Made by a program: the position numbers and the translations under genes
Shown here: positions 16,998 through 25,288 of the stretch, in pieces
Position numbering within the stretch: position 1 is the stretch's first letter
Layout: each line of letters starts with the position of its first letter
Notes under the pieces: model-generated
What the model saw: the letters and a program-made list of their open reading frames with translations, nothing else
What the model was told of the DNA's origin: nothing
Databases searched by the model: none
Assembly (NCBI GenBank): GCA_021296415.1
Contig: JAGWAL010000010.1
Span: 1-47,078, forward strand
Length of the DNA stretch: 47,078 nucleotides
From: Acidimicrobiia bacterium
GTDB taxonomy: Bacteria > Actinomycetota > Acidimicrobiia > Acidimicrobiales > CATQHL01
Direction: 5' to 3'

Positions 16998-17933
16998 ATG
17001 CGCTTCGGATTCTGGCTCGACACGAGCAACACCTTCAGCCACATGCAGCACGTCTGCCAGGTCGCCGAGGCGGCCGGCTGGGACGGCATCTGGGCACCCG
17101 ACCACTTCATGCCGCCACCCGAGGGCTATCCCATGAAGACCGGCTATCCGGACGGCCAGCCCGAACTGGCCGATGTGAACGAGTCCTGGGTGGTGCTCGC
17201 CGCCTTGGCCGCCACCGTTCCCCGGGTCCGGCTGGGACATCTCGTGGCGGGCAACACCTACCGCCACCCCGCGGTCACCGCCAAGATGGCCGCCACCATC
17301 GACGGGATATCCGGCGGGCGGTTCGTGCTGGGCCTCGGTGCCGCCTGGCAGGAGAACGAGCACCGGCGCTACGGCATCGGTTACGGCACCGCGGGCGAGC
17401 GGGCGGACCGCTTCGAGGAGGCCTGCGAGATCATCAAGAGCATGATCGCCAACAAGCGGACCGACTTCGCCGGCCGCCACTACCAACTCGACGGTGCGCC
17501 GCTGGCGCCCAAGCCGGTGGGGAAACTCCCGCTCATGATCGGCGGCGCCGGCGAGCGACGCACCCTCCCCACCACCGCCCGCTTCGCCGACGAGTGGAAC
17601 ACCTGGGGCGGTCCGGAGAAGCTGATCCAGAAGATGACCGTGCTGGACCGCGCCTGTGAGGCCATAGGCCGGGATCCGTCGGACATCGAGCGTTCGGCCG
17701 CCCTGCTGGTGGACGTGCGCGACCGCCCAGCCGCAGCCACCGAGCGCGAGGCGGCGCTCGCCAGACCCCACCCCCAGCTGATCGGGACCACCGAGCAGAT
17801 CAGCGAGATTGTGGCACGGTTCGACGCCGCAGGCGTCCACGAGGTCATCATCCCCGACTTCAACTGGACCGCCGCCGAGACTTCCGACCTCCTACAGCGC
17901 ATCGCCACCGAGATCATCCCCAACTTCCGCTAA
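16998..17933 (+). CDS. LLM-class (luciferase-like) flavin/F420-dependent oxidoreductase
   Basis: Cytoplasmic TIM-barrel oxidoreductase, 311 residues. The bacterial luciferase-like pattern is clear: N-terminal strand and EAAGWDGIWAPDHF (about 30-43), VRLGHLVAGNTYRHPAVTAKMAATIDGISGGRFVLGLGAAWQENEHRRYG (about 75-125), and PLMIGGAGERRTLPTTARFADEWN (about 178-200). These are the usual positions for cofactor binding in F420-dependent members, which dominate in actinobacteria, but FMN use cannot be excluded. The substrate is unknown. No Shine-Dalgarno is present; a CATAAT box 6 nt upstream points to leaderless expression. Confidence 0.88.
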   Translation: MRFGFWLDTSNTFSHMQHVCQVAEAAGWDGIWAPDHFMPPPEGYPMKTGYPDGQPELADVNESWVVLAALAATVPRVRLGHLVAGNTYRHPAVTAKMAATIDGISGGRFVLGLGAAWQENEHRRYGIGYGTAGERADRFEEACEIIKSMIANKRTDFAGRHYQLDGAPLAPKPVGKLPLMIGGAGERRTLPTTARFADEWNTWGGPEKLIQKMTVLDRACEAIGRDPSDIERSAALLVDVRDRPAAATEREAALARPHPQLIGTTEQISEIVARFDAAGVHEVIIPDFNWTAAETSDLLQRIATEIIPNFR

Positions 17934-17936
17934 CCG

Positions 17937-18052
17937 CCCGGTCAAGCCACCAACCCGCGAGGGTGGAGGGCGGGGGGCCGGGCTGCGACGACTCTTCGCC
18001 CCGCACCGAGGAGCCGAGCGGCACCCCGACCTCCACCCGGTCAAGACACCAA
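17937..18052 (+). repeat. Imperfect direct repeat flanking the LLM-MBOAT intergenic region
   Basis: A 17-bp word, CCCGGTCAAG(C/A)CACCAA, occurs at 17937-17953 and 18036-18052 with one mismatch, 99 bp apart, between the LLM stop and the MBOAT start. No gene was seen in this 215-bp gap. Meaning unknown. Confidence 0.5.
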
Positions 18053-18148
18053 GTTCCGCTGGCCACAACAGTGGCGGTAGTAGCTTGCCTGGCGGTGGTG
18101 TGAACCGCCGCCGGAGGCGCCGCTCACCCGCTCCGAACCAGACCCTGC

Positions 18149-19537
18149 ATGCTGTTCCCCACCTTCACGTTCGCCCTCTTCTTCATTGTCGTGCTGACCG
18201 TGGGATGGCTCATGCCGGGGCGGCGCGCCTGGTGGAAGCTGTTCATGCTCGCCGCCAGCTACTTCTTCTACGGCTACTGGGACGCCCGCTTCGTGGGACT
18301 CATCGCCGCCTCCACGGTGGTGAACCAGGCGGCGGCCACCTGGCTCTCCCGACTGCGGCGGCCAGGCGCCCGGCGAGCGGTCGTCACCGTGGCGGTGGGC
18401 GCGAACCTGGCCTCGCTGGGGTTCTTCAAGTACGCGGGATTCTTCGTGGACAGCGCCGAGAGCGCGCTGGAGGGCCTGGGCATCGCAGCCGATCTGCCGC
18501 TGCTGAACATCATCCTGCCGGTGGGGATCTCGTTCTTCACGTTCCAGGCCATCAGCTACGTGCTCGACGTCTACCGGGGCACCACCGAGCCGGCCAAACC
18601 GCTGGACTTCGCCGTCTACCTGGCCTTCTTCCCGCAACTCGTAGCCGGGCCGATCGTGCGGGCGCACGAGCTGATCCCCCAGCTGAACCAGCCGCGAGCC
18701 CTGCGCCACACCGACTTCACGCGGGCGGTGACCCTCATCGCCGCGGGCCTGTTCAAGAAGATGGTCGTGGCGACCTATCTCGCCGAGGCGCTGGTGGACG
18801 ACGTGTTCGCCTTCCCCGATCGCTTCAGTTCCCTGGAGGTGCTGCTGGGGGTCTACGGCTACGCCGTCCAGATCTACGCGGACTTCAGCGGGTACACCGA
18901 CATCGCCATCGGCGTGGCGCTCCTGCTGGGCATCCGCCTGCCGGACAACTTCGATCAGCCCTACCGGGCCGCCTCGATCCAGGAGTTCTGGCGCCGCTGG
19001 CACATGTCGCTGTCACGCTGGTTGCGGGACTACCTGTACATCCCCCTGGGCGGCAACCGGGGCGGCAAGTTGCGCCGCGACCGCAACCTGCTCCTGACCA
19101 TGCTGCTCGGGGGACTCTGGCACGGGGCCGCCTGGACGTTCGTGCTGTGGGGCGCCCTCCACGGCCTGGGCCTGCTGGTCGAGCGCCGCCTGGGGCTGCG
19201 GTTGCCCGGCATCGTCGCCCGGCTGGTCACGTTCCACTTCGTCTGCTTCGGCTGGATCCTCTTCCGAGCCGAGTCGCTGAGCGCCGCCGGCGACGTACTG
19301 GGGCGACTCTTCGGCGGATCGGCAGCCGGCTCCGGCCAGTTGACGTGGGTGCCGGTGGCGCTGATCGGCGCGGCCCTGGCAGCGCACTTCTGGCCCCGGA
19401 CCGCCACCGAACCCACCCTCCGGGCGGCCAGCCACCTGCCGGTGCTCGTCACAGCACTGGCCTTCGCCTCCTGGCTCGTCGTCCTCGAACAGTTCGGTCC
19501 CGAGGGCGTGGCGCCCTTCATCTACTTCCAGTTCTGA
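18149..19537 (+). CDS. MBOAT-family membrane O-acyltransferase (AlgI/DltB-like)
   Basis: Polytopic inner-membrane acyltransferase, 462 residues. It has the AlgI-type signature blocks SYFFYGYWDARFV, ILPVGISFFTFQAISYVLDVYRG, FFPQLVAGPIVRAHELIPQL, QIYADFSGYTDIAIG and EFWRRWHMSLSRWLRDYLYIPLGGN. The invariant His is in GGLWHGAAW (His325). These enzymes move acetyl or other acyl groups across the membrane onto exported polysaccharides or cell-wall polymers. The next gene, 3 bp downstream, encodes a membrane-anchored SGNH hydrolase. That pairing is typical: MBOAT transfers the acyl chain and the SGNH partner passes it to the glycan. The glycan target is not evident from neighbours. Confidence 0.93.
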   Translation: MLFPTFTFALFFIVVLTVGWLMPGRRAWWKLFMLAASYFFYGYWDARFVGLIAASTVVNQAAATWLSRLRRPGARRAVVTVAVGANLASLGFFKYAGFFVDSAESALEGLGIAADLPLLNIILPVGISFFTFQAISYVLDVYRGTTEPAKPLDFAVYLAFFPQLVAGPIVRAHELIPQLNQPRALRHTDFTRAVTLIAAGLFKKMVVATYLAEALVDDVFAFPDRFSSLEVLLGVYGYAVQIYADFSGYTDIAIGVALLLGIRLPDNFDQPYRAASIQEFWRRWHMSLSRWLRDYLYIPLGGNRGGKLRRDRNLLLTMLLGGLWHGAAWTFVLWGALHGLGLLVERRLGLRLPGIVARLVTFHFVCFGWILFRAESLSAAGDVLGRLFGGSAAGSGQLTWVPVALIGAALAAHFWPRTATEPTLRAASHLPVLVTALAFASWLVVLEQFGPEGVAPFIYFQF

Positions 19538-19540
19538 GCG

Positions 19541-21383
19541 ATGGCACGCCGCAGACCACCCGACCGAACCCCGCCGCCCCCCGACGTGCGACCGCGCACC
19601 CGCACCCGGCCGGCGGGCCCGACGGCTCCCGCCGAGGCGTCGCCCGGCGACCGGCCGCCGTGGCCACCCATCCGGCCGGCGACGAAGAGTGGGCCGCGGC
19701 GCGACCGGCGCAGACCGTTGCGCCCCCGCCAGATCATCCTGGCTGTGCTCGTGGCTCTCGGGATGGGCGCGCTGCTGGGCTCCAGCGCTCTCGTGGGGCT
19801 CGCCGAGCGCCAGCCCCTGGGCACGCAGCGCGACGTCGCACTGGGTGCCGCCAAGGTCGCGGACCGCCTCGCCCACGGCCTCTCGCTGAACCGTCCCGCC
19901 GAGCGGCTCGCCGCCGCGCTCGACGGCGAGGAGGAGGTCTACGACGTCGAGGCCCTGATCGCCCGCGCCCGCGCCGCCGCTCCGGCCGCCACGGAGCCTC
20001 CCCCACCGCCAGCCGTCGCCGGGGAACCGGAGGACGAACCAGCGGTGCCGCCCGCCGACGGTGACGGGACCGCCGCCACCGAACCGACCGGAGGCACCGA
20101 AGCCGATCCAGCCGATGGCCCGGCGGCTGGCGGGATCATCACTCCGCTCACCGGGATCGACTGCGTTCCCGAGGACGCCGCGACGCCGACGACCGCCACG
20201 GACGACCCCGAGGACGCCACAACGCCGACGACCGCCACGGACGACGCGGGACCAGCGGAGGCCGACCCGCCCGAGGCTCCCGACCGGCCCGAGGATCCCG
20301 AGCCGACCGGCGGCGCCACGGAGCCGGCCACAACCGCTGATCCCGGCGAGGACCGAGGCTCCGACGAGGGCAGCGACACCGGTGAATCCGCCGAGACCTC
20401 GCAGAGGCTCGCCGAAGGCGAAGCGCCGCCCGACGACGCCGACGACGCCCCAACCGAGGACACCGCCGGAGCGATCGAGGGCGACGACTCGACGGGCAGC
20501 GACCAAGTCCCGGATCCCGACGACCCGAACGGCGCCGGCGGATCGGACGGCGGCGCGGCGGGCGGGGGGGGACCCCGGCGCTCCCGCCGGCGAGGACGAC
20601 GCCGAGCCAGCCGATCCCACGAATTGCCCGCCCGGCTTCGTTCCGGCCACCGAGGCGACAGATGCACCGGCAGACGCGACGGCGGCGCCGGACGAGTCGG
20701 CCCCCACAGCCGATCCCGAGGAGGCCTCGGAGACGATCAGCTTCGAGGCTCCTCGGGTTCCCGACGAGGATCGACCGCTGGCGATGTACGTGGGCGGCGA
20801 CTCCATCAGCCGCGACCTCGGCGAGGGTCTGGCACGCGTGACCCCGGCCGATCTGGTCGGCATCGACCTCGACCCCCGCCCGGCCACGGGGTTGTCGCGG
20901 CCGGACTTCTTCGACTGGGCACAGCACCTCGCCGGCGTGTTGACCGAGAGCGTGCCCGACGTGATCGTGGTGCTCTTCGGCGCCAACGACTTCCAGGACG
21001 TGGCGTACGAGGGCGAGATCCTGGACCGCTTCGGCGACGAGTGGCTGGAGCTCTACCGCCGGCGCGTCGACCGGATCATGACGCTGCTGAGCCAGCCCGA
21101 CACCCAGACGGTGTGGGTGGGCCAGCCCCCGGTCCGCGAGTCGCGGCTGTCCGGCGGCCTGGCCCGGATGAACGCGGTGTACGAGGAGGTCGCCGCCGAG
21201 CATCCCCAGGTCACCTATGTGGACACCTGGGCGCTGTTCAGCAACTCCGAGGGCGACTACGCCGACGAGATCGACGGCGTCCGGGTGCGCCGCGAGGACG
21301 GCGTCCACCTCACCATCGCCGGGGGGAATCGCCTCGCCGAGGCTGTCTGGGGCGTCGTCGGAGCGGCCTGGGGGCTGCAGTGA
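19541..21383 (+). CDS. Membrane-anchored SGNH hydrolase/acyltransferase partner of MBOAT; frame broken at a G8 run
   Basis: The N-terminal frame from ATG 19541 has a basic Pro-rich cytoplasmic region, one membrane helix (about residues 64-88), then a long Asp/Glu/Pro/Thr/Ala-rich linker. At a run of eight G (20564-20571) this frame turns into an Arg-rich nonsense tail. The +1 frame carries on with GEDDAEPADPTNCPPGF and the SGNH domain: block I GGDSISRDLGEGL, block III VVLFGANDFQD, block V DGVHLTIAGGNRLAEA. It stops at 21383. Removing one G restores a single protein of about 614 residues. The enzyme probably works outside the membrane on the glycan acylated by the MBOAT gene 3 bp upstream. The shift may be a homopolymer sequence error or real phase variation. 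Confidence 0.8.
20168..20245 (+). repeat. Two tandem 39-bp repeats in the SGNH protein linker
   Basis: Two copies of a 13-codon unit encoding PEDA(A/T)TPTTATDD, 20168-20206 and 20207-20245, differing at only a few bases. In-frame, within the extracytoplasmic acidic linker. Confidence 0.8.
20564..20571 (+). other. Run of eight G at the SGNH frameshift
   Basis: G8 tract inside the linker coding region. With seven G the two halves of the SGNH gene are in frame. This is either a slippage-prone tract or an indel error. Confidence 0.75.
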
Positions 21384-21422
21384 CGACCGGGCCCCCTCGG
21401 CGATCCGCCCAGGGCCGTCAGC

Positions 21423-21428
21423 TAAGGT
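21423..21428 (+). promoter_or_regulatory. Candidate -10 box TAAGGT of the arsC-like gene
   Basis: TAnnnT hexamer ending exactly 6 nt before ATG 21435, the same spacing as at other starts here. The AAGG inside it could alternatively serve as a weak Shine-Dalgarno (7-nt spacing). Confidence 0.45.
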
Positions 21429-21434
21429 TCGCCC

Positions 21435-21785
21435 ATGGCCGACATCCTCGTGTACCACAACCCCGGTTGAGGCAGTTCCCGCACCACTCTCGACCTGCTG
21501 CGGGAGCGAGGCGTCGAGTTCGACGTCGTTCAGTACCTGAAAAATCCCCTCCACCGCTCCGAGTTGGCGTCACTCCTGGCGATCCTCGAGCACGACCCGT
21601 CCGACCTGGTGCGCCGCGACAAGCACTTCGGCGACCTGGGACTCAGCGAGGAGGACGTGGCCGGCGCCGAGCAGGTCGCCGACCTGCTTGCCGCGCACCC
21701 ACGGCTCATGCAGCGACCCGTCGTCGTGCGCGGCGGGCGGGCCGTCATCAGCCGGCCGCCGAAGACGGTTCTCGAGTTGCTCTGA
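21435..21785 (+). CDS. ArsC-family arsenate reductase with in-frame TGA at catalytic position 12 (probable selenoprotein)
   Basis: From ATG 21435 the frame reads MADILVYHNPG, then TGA (21468-21470), then GSSRTTLDLLRERG and on to a natural stop at 21785: 116 residues, normal for the glutaredoxin-linked ArsC family. The E. coli/R773 ArsC active site is HNPACGTSR with the nucleophile Cys12. Here the TGA is codon 12 in HNPG-U-GSSR, an exact match. The three substrate arginines of the family (R60, R94, R107 in R773) have counterparts in LVRRDKHF, MQRPVVV and ISRPPKTVLELL. Conservation after the TGA shows the full frame is under selection. A fitting SECIS-like hairpin follows. I infer selenocysteine insertion; Cys-to-stop mutation or base-call error are the alternatives. 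selA, selB, selC and selD are not in the window. The physiological substrate could be arsenate or another oxidised thiol target (the family includes Spx/YffB-like proteins). Confidence 0.8.
21468..21470 (+). other. In-frame TGA codon, predicted selenocysteine (Sec12)
   Basis: TGA replaces the codon of the catalytic Cys in the HNPxCGxSR motif of the ArsC-like gene, with an uninterrupted conserved frame on both sides. Confidence 0.75.
21489..21518 (+). promoter_or_regulatory. Candidate bacterial SECIS hairpin
   Basis: CTCGAC (21489-21494) pairs with GTCGAG (21513-21518). Inside, CT pairs with AG and GCT pairs with AGC, with small bulges, closing a GCGGG loop (21500-21504). The loop begins with G and starts 29 nt after the TGA. 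This fits the known loose consensus for bacterial SECIS elements (a G in the first two loop positions, about 16-37 nt from UGA). Folded by eye only. Confidence 0.55.
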
Positions 21786-21843
21786 CCCCAACACCGGTCA
21801 GCCGTACTCGCCCACCCGCAACCGCAACCCGGCCGAGACACAC

Positions 21844-22935
21844 GTGAGCCATTCCCCGGAGACCCCGACACTCGTCGTCGACGATCTCCGCACGTCGTTC
21901 ACCACCGCCCGGGGCGAACTCAAGGCGGTGGACGGCGTGTCGTTCAGCATTCACAGCGGCCGGACGCTGGGCGTCGTGGGCGAGTCCGGTTCCGGCAAGT
22001 CCGCCACCGCACGCTCGATCATGAACCTGCTGCCCCCCGGCTCGTCGCAGAGCACCGGCCGTGTCCTCCTCGACGGCCGTGACGTCCGCAACCTGCCGCG
22101 CGCCGAGAGCCGGCACATCTGGGGCGTGGAGGCTTCCATGGTCTTCCAGAACCCGATGACCTCGCTGAATCCGGTGATGCAGGTCGGTCGGCAGATCTCC
22201 GAGGGGCTCCGCTACCACCGCAGGCTCCCGCGCGAGGCGGCCATGCGCCGGGCGCGGGAACTGTTGGAGCAGGTCGGCATCGCCGAACCCGACCAGCGCC
22301 TGCGGGAATATCCCCACCAGCTTTCCGGTGGGATGCGGCAGCGGGTCATGATCGCCATCGCCCTCGCCTGCGAACCGAAGCTGCTGATCGCCGACGAGCC
22401 GACCACAGCGCTGGACGTGACCGTGCAGAAGCAGATCCTGGACCTGCTGGACCGGCTGCGGCGGCAGCACCGGATGGCGATGATCCTCATCACGCACGAT
22501 CTCAGCGTCGTGGCGGGACGAACCGACGACGTGATCGTCATGTACGCCGGGCGGGTGGTGGAGCGGGCGCCGACGCTGCAACTCTTCACGGCGATGCGCC
22601 ACCCCTACACGAAGGCCCTCTTCGAGTCGATCCCCAAGGTGGCCCACCCCAGCCACACGAGGTTGCAGATCATCCAGGGGCGCCCGCCCGATCTGGCCTA
22701 CCTGCCGCCCGGTTGCGCCTTCGCGCCGCGCTGCACTCATGCGCAGCCGCAGTGTCTCGGCGAGTCCCCCTCCCTCTCGGGCAGCGACGCCAGCGAGCAC
22801 CGCTACGCCTGCTTCTACCCCGCGGGCACAGCCGAGGGCGAGAGCGCCCTCGCCGGCAATCGCGCCGCCGGACAAACAGCCGCCGGCCTGGCTCTGGTGA
22901 ACGGGCCTGCAACCGCAGGCGGCGGAGCCGTCTGA
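21844..22935 (+). CDS. Oligopeptide/dipeptide-type ABC transporter ATP-binding protein (OppD/DppD-like)
   Basis: Cytoplasmic ATPase, 363 residues. Walker A GESGSGKS at 46-53, Q-loop MVFQNPMTSLNPVMQV, signature LSGGMRQR, Walker B LLIADEPTTALDV, H-loop ILITHDLSVV. The C-terminal oligopeptide-transporter domain has the clustered cysteines CAFAPRCTHAQPQC. The GTG start at 21844 is preceded by no good Shine-Dalgarno; it lies 58 bp after the arsC-like stop. It overlaps the next ATPase gene (TGATG). Permease and binding-protein genes are not adjacent, so the substrate is open (peptides, nickel or sugars are known for the family). Confidence 0.92.
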   Translation: MSHSPETPTLVVDDLRTSFTTARGELKAVDGVSFSIHSGRTLGVVGESGSGKSATARSIMNLLPPGSSQSTGRVLLDGRDVRNLPRAESRHIWGVEASMVFQNPMTSLNPVMQVGRQISEGLRYHRRLPREAAMRRARELLEQVGIAEPDQRLREYPHQLSGGMRQRVMIAIALACEPKLLIADEPTTALDVTVQKQILDLLDRLRRQHRMAMILITHDLSVVAGRTDDVIVMYAGRVVERAPTLQLFTAMRHPYTKALFESIPKVAHPSHTRLQIIQGRPPDLAYLPPGCAFAPRCTHAQPQCLGESPSLSGSDASEHRYACFYPAGTAEGESALAGNRAAGQTAAGLALVNGPATAGGGAV

Positions 22936-24053
22936 TGGCCGGCGTCGGCACCGCCCACCTGCGGCCGGCTGACGAGGTTCTCCTCCAGGTCACCGACCTC
23001 CACGTGGAGTACTCGGCGGGCCGGGGGCGCAGAGTGCGCGCGGTGAGCGGAGTCAGCTTCGACATGACCGAAGGTGAGACCCTGGGACTGGTCGGTGAGT
23101 CCGGTTGCGGCAAGTCCACGACCGCGCGAGCCGTGCTGCAACTCCCCCGTCCCACCTCGGGACGGGTCGTCTTCGACGGCGTGGACCTGACGACGCTGCG
23201 CGGCGAGGAGCTCCGGCGGGTCCGCGCCGGCCTGCAGATGATCTTCCAGGATCCGATCGCCTCGCTGAACCCGCGCCGGGAGGTCCGTGACATCGTGCGC
23301 GAAGGGCTGGACATCTGGCCGGACCATCGGTACCGGGCACCGGAGAATGGGCGCGACGAGTCCGGAGGCGGCGACCCCGGTCCGAGCTCCCCGGCGACCG
23401 ACCGCGTGCGCGCCGTCCTGGGTAGCGTCGGCATGGACCTCGACGAGGTCGGCAACCGACGCCCGCACGAGTTCTCCGGTGGCCAGTGCCAGCGGATCTG
23501 CATCGCCCGGGCGCTCGCGCTGGACCCGCGCGTGCTGATCTGCGACGAGCCCGTGTCGGCCCTCGACGTGTCGATCCAGGCCCAGATCCTGAACCTCCTG
23601 GAGGATCTGAAGGAGCTGTACGGGCTGACGATGCTGTTCATCGCCCACGACCTTGCGGTCGTCAAGAGCATCAGCGACCGCGTCTGCGTGATGTACCTGG
23701 GGCGGATCTGCGAGATCGGACCCACCGATGCGATCTTCGACGACCCGGCCCACCCCTACAGCGATGCCCTGCTTTCCTCGATCCCCCAGCTCGATCCCGG
23801 CGGCGGAACCGAGGACGAGGTCCTGCCCGGCGATCCGCCGTCACCCTTCGACGTGCCCTCCGGCTGCCGCTTCCGGACGCGCTGCCCGCGGGCCACCGAG
23901 CTCTGCGCCGAGACGGTCCCCGAGTTGCGCGCCGTCTCGCCGGGGCGATTCGTCGCCTGCCACTTCCCGCTGACGGCGTCGCCGCCCGACGCCGCCCGGC
24001 ACGAAGGTGGCGCGACCTCCACGCCGTCGGCCGCGACCAGCTCTCACCCCTAG
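22935..24053 (+). CDS. Oligopeptide/dipeptide-type ABC transporter ATP-binding protein (OppF/DppF-like)
   Basis: Second ATPase of the pair, 372 residues. Walker A GESGCGKS, Q-loop MIFQDPIASLNPRREV, signature FSGGQCQR (Cys replaces the more usual Arg), Walker B LICDEPVSALDVS, H-loop FIAHDLAVV. C-terminal oligopeptide domain with CRFRTRCPRATELC. It has a Gly/Glu/Pro-rich insert (about residues 137-156) before the signature half. The ATG overlaps the OppD-like stop by 1 bp, so both are co-translated. No opp permeases are in the window. Confidence 0.92.
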   Translation: MAGVGTAHLRPADEVLLQVTDLHVEYSAGRGRRVRAVSGVSFDMTEGETLGLVGESGCGKSTTARAVLQLPRPTSGRVVFDGVDLTTLRGEELRRVRAGLQMIFQDPIASLNPRREVRDIVREGLDIWPDHRYRAPENGRDESGGGDPGPSSPATDRVRAVLGSVGMDLDEVGNRRPHEFSGGQCQRICIARALALDPRVLICDEPVSALDVSIQAQILNLLEDLKELYGLTMLFIAHDLAVVKSISDRVCVMYLGRICEIGPTDAIFDDPAHPYSDALLSSIPQLDPGGGTEDEVLPGDPPSPFDVPSGCRFRTRCPRATELCAETVPELRAVSPGRFVACHFPLTASPPDAARHEGGATSTPSAATSSHP

Positions 24054-24064
24054 CCAACGCCCGC

Positions 24065-25279
24065 ATGAAGGCTCGACGCCTGGGCGAGCGCGAGTTCATC
24101 GCGCTCATGGCAGCCCTCACCGCCAGCACCGCCCTGGGCGTCGACGTGATGCTGCCCGCACTCGGCGAGATCCGAGATGCGTTCGGACTGCCGGCGGACT
24201 CCACAACCCTCTCCTGGACGGTGAGCCTCTACCTGCTGGGTCTGGGATGCGCCCAGATCGTGTTCGGACCGCTCGCCGACCGGTTCGGCCGCAAGCCGAC
24301 GCTGTATGCCGGACTCGCCCTGTACGTGGCAGGAGCGGCGGGAGCCGCGCTGGCACCCTCGCTGGGGTTCCTGCTGGCGAGCCGCCTCGTCTGGGGCTTC
24401 GGCGCAGCCTCCCCGCGGGTCATGGCACTGACGATCACCCGTGACCGGTACGTGGGCGACCGCATGGCACGGGTGATGTCGCTGATCATCGCCGTGTTCC
24501 TGATCGCCCCGATCCTCGGACCGGCCATCGGGGAGTTGCTGTTGCTGAGCGGGACGTGGCGGTGGGTGTTCGGATTCTCCGTCGTGACCGCGGGGGCACT
24601 GGCCCTGTGGTTGATCAGACTCGACGAGACCCTCGATCCCAGCCACCGGCTGCCCCTCGACGTCAAGCGCCTCTCGGCGGCGTTCCGCACCATCGTCGCC
24701 AACCGCGTCACGCTGGGCTACGGCTTGGCCCTCACGTTCGAGTTGAGCGCGTTCACGGCCTTCCTCGCCAGTTTCGAGTTGCTACTCGACGACGTGTACG
24801 ACCGCAGTGGGCAGTTCGCCCTGCTGTTCGGCGTCAGCGCCGCGTTCATGGCGCTGACCGCTCTGGGCAGCGCCCGCACCATCGGCGCAGTGGGCTCGGA
24901 AACGGTGTTGCGGATGGCGATCGTCACCCATGCGGTCGGGGGGTCGACGCTGCTGGTGATCTCACTGCTGGGGGGAGGCTCCCCGTCGTTCTGGCTCTGG
25001 TTCGTCGTGCTGACCGGGCTGAACGCCCTCCACGTCGTGATCGCGCCCATCTGCAACTCCCTGGCCATGGCCCCGATGGGCGAGATCGCCGGGACCGCCT
25101 CGGCCGTCATCGGCGCCGTCTCCCTCGTCGTCGGCTCCCTGCTGTCGTCGATCACCAACAACCTCATCGCTGGGTCGGTGACTCCGCTGTCGCTCGGGTA
25201 CCTCTGCTACGGAACGCTCGCCGGTCTGAGCATCCTCTGGGCCGGCCGGCAGACCGCGCCGGGGCACCGGGGCGGTTAG
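24065..25279 (+). CDS. MFS multidrug efflux transporter, Bcr/CflA-like
   Basis: Polytopic inner-membrane antiporter, 404 residues, about 12 hydrophobic helices. N-terminus EFIALMAALTASTALGVDVMLPALGEI matches the first helix of Bcr/CflA drug-resistance proteins (VDxxLPAxP-like). The loop 2-3 motif A is GPLADRFGRKP (about 66-76), and motif C-like glycines appear in LIAPILGPAIGELLLL. Starts 11 bp after the OppF-like stop, so it may be in the same transcript, and ends just before the SDR pair. Substrate unknown. Confidence 0.88.
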   Translation: MKARRLGEREFIALMAALTASTALGVDVMLPALGEIRDAFGLPADSTTLSWTVSLYLLGLGCAQIVFGPLADRFGRKPTLYAGLALYVAGAAGAALAPSLGFLLASRLVWGFGAASPRVMALTITRDRYVGDRMARVMSLIIAVFLIAPILGPAIGELLLLSGTWRWVFGFSVVTAGALALWLIRLDETLDPSHRLPLDVKRLSAAFRTIVANRVTLGYGLALTFELSAFTAFLASFELLLDDVYDRSGQFALLFGVSAAFMALTALGSARTIGAVGSETVLRMAIVTHAVGGSTLLVISLLGGGSPSFWLWFVVLTGLNALHVVIAPICNSLAMAPMGEIAGTASAVIGAVSLVVGSLLSSITNNLIAGSVTPLSLGYLCYGTLAGLSILWAGRQTAPGHRGG

Positions 25280-25282
25280 CGT
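25277..25282 (+). promoter_or_regulatory. Candidate -10 box TAGCGT of the first SDR gene
   Basis: TAnnnT hexamer formed by the MFS stop codon and following bases, ending 6 nt before ATG 25289. Confidence 0.4.
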
Positions 25283-25288
25283 GCGCGC

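Noticed and set aside
21564-21785. Short separate gene beginning at an internal start within the arsC-like region
   Set aside because: It is the C-terminal two thirds of ArsC; the conserved frame starts at 21435 and reads through the TGA.
19541-21847. Single protein of about 768 residues from the SGNH start through the arsC-like gene
   Set aside because: After the G8 run this frame is Arg-rich noise; the SGNH motifs lie in the +1 frame and end at 21383.
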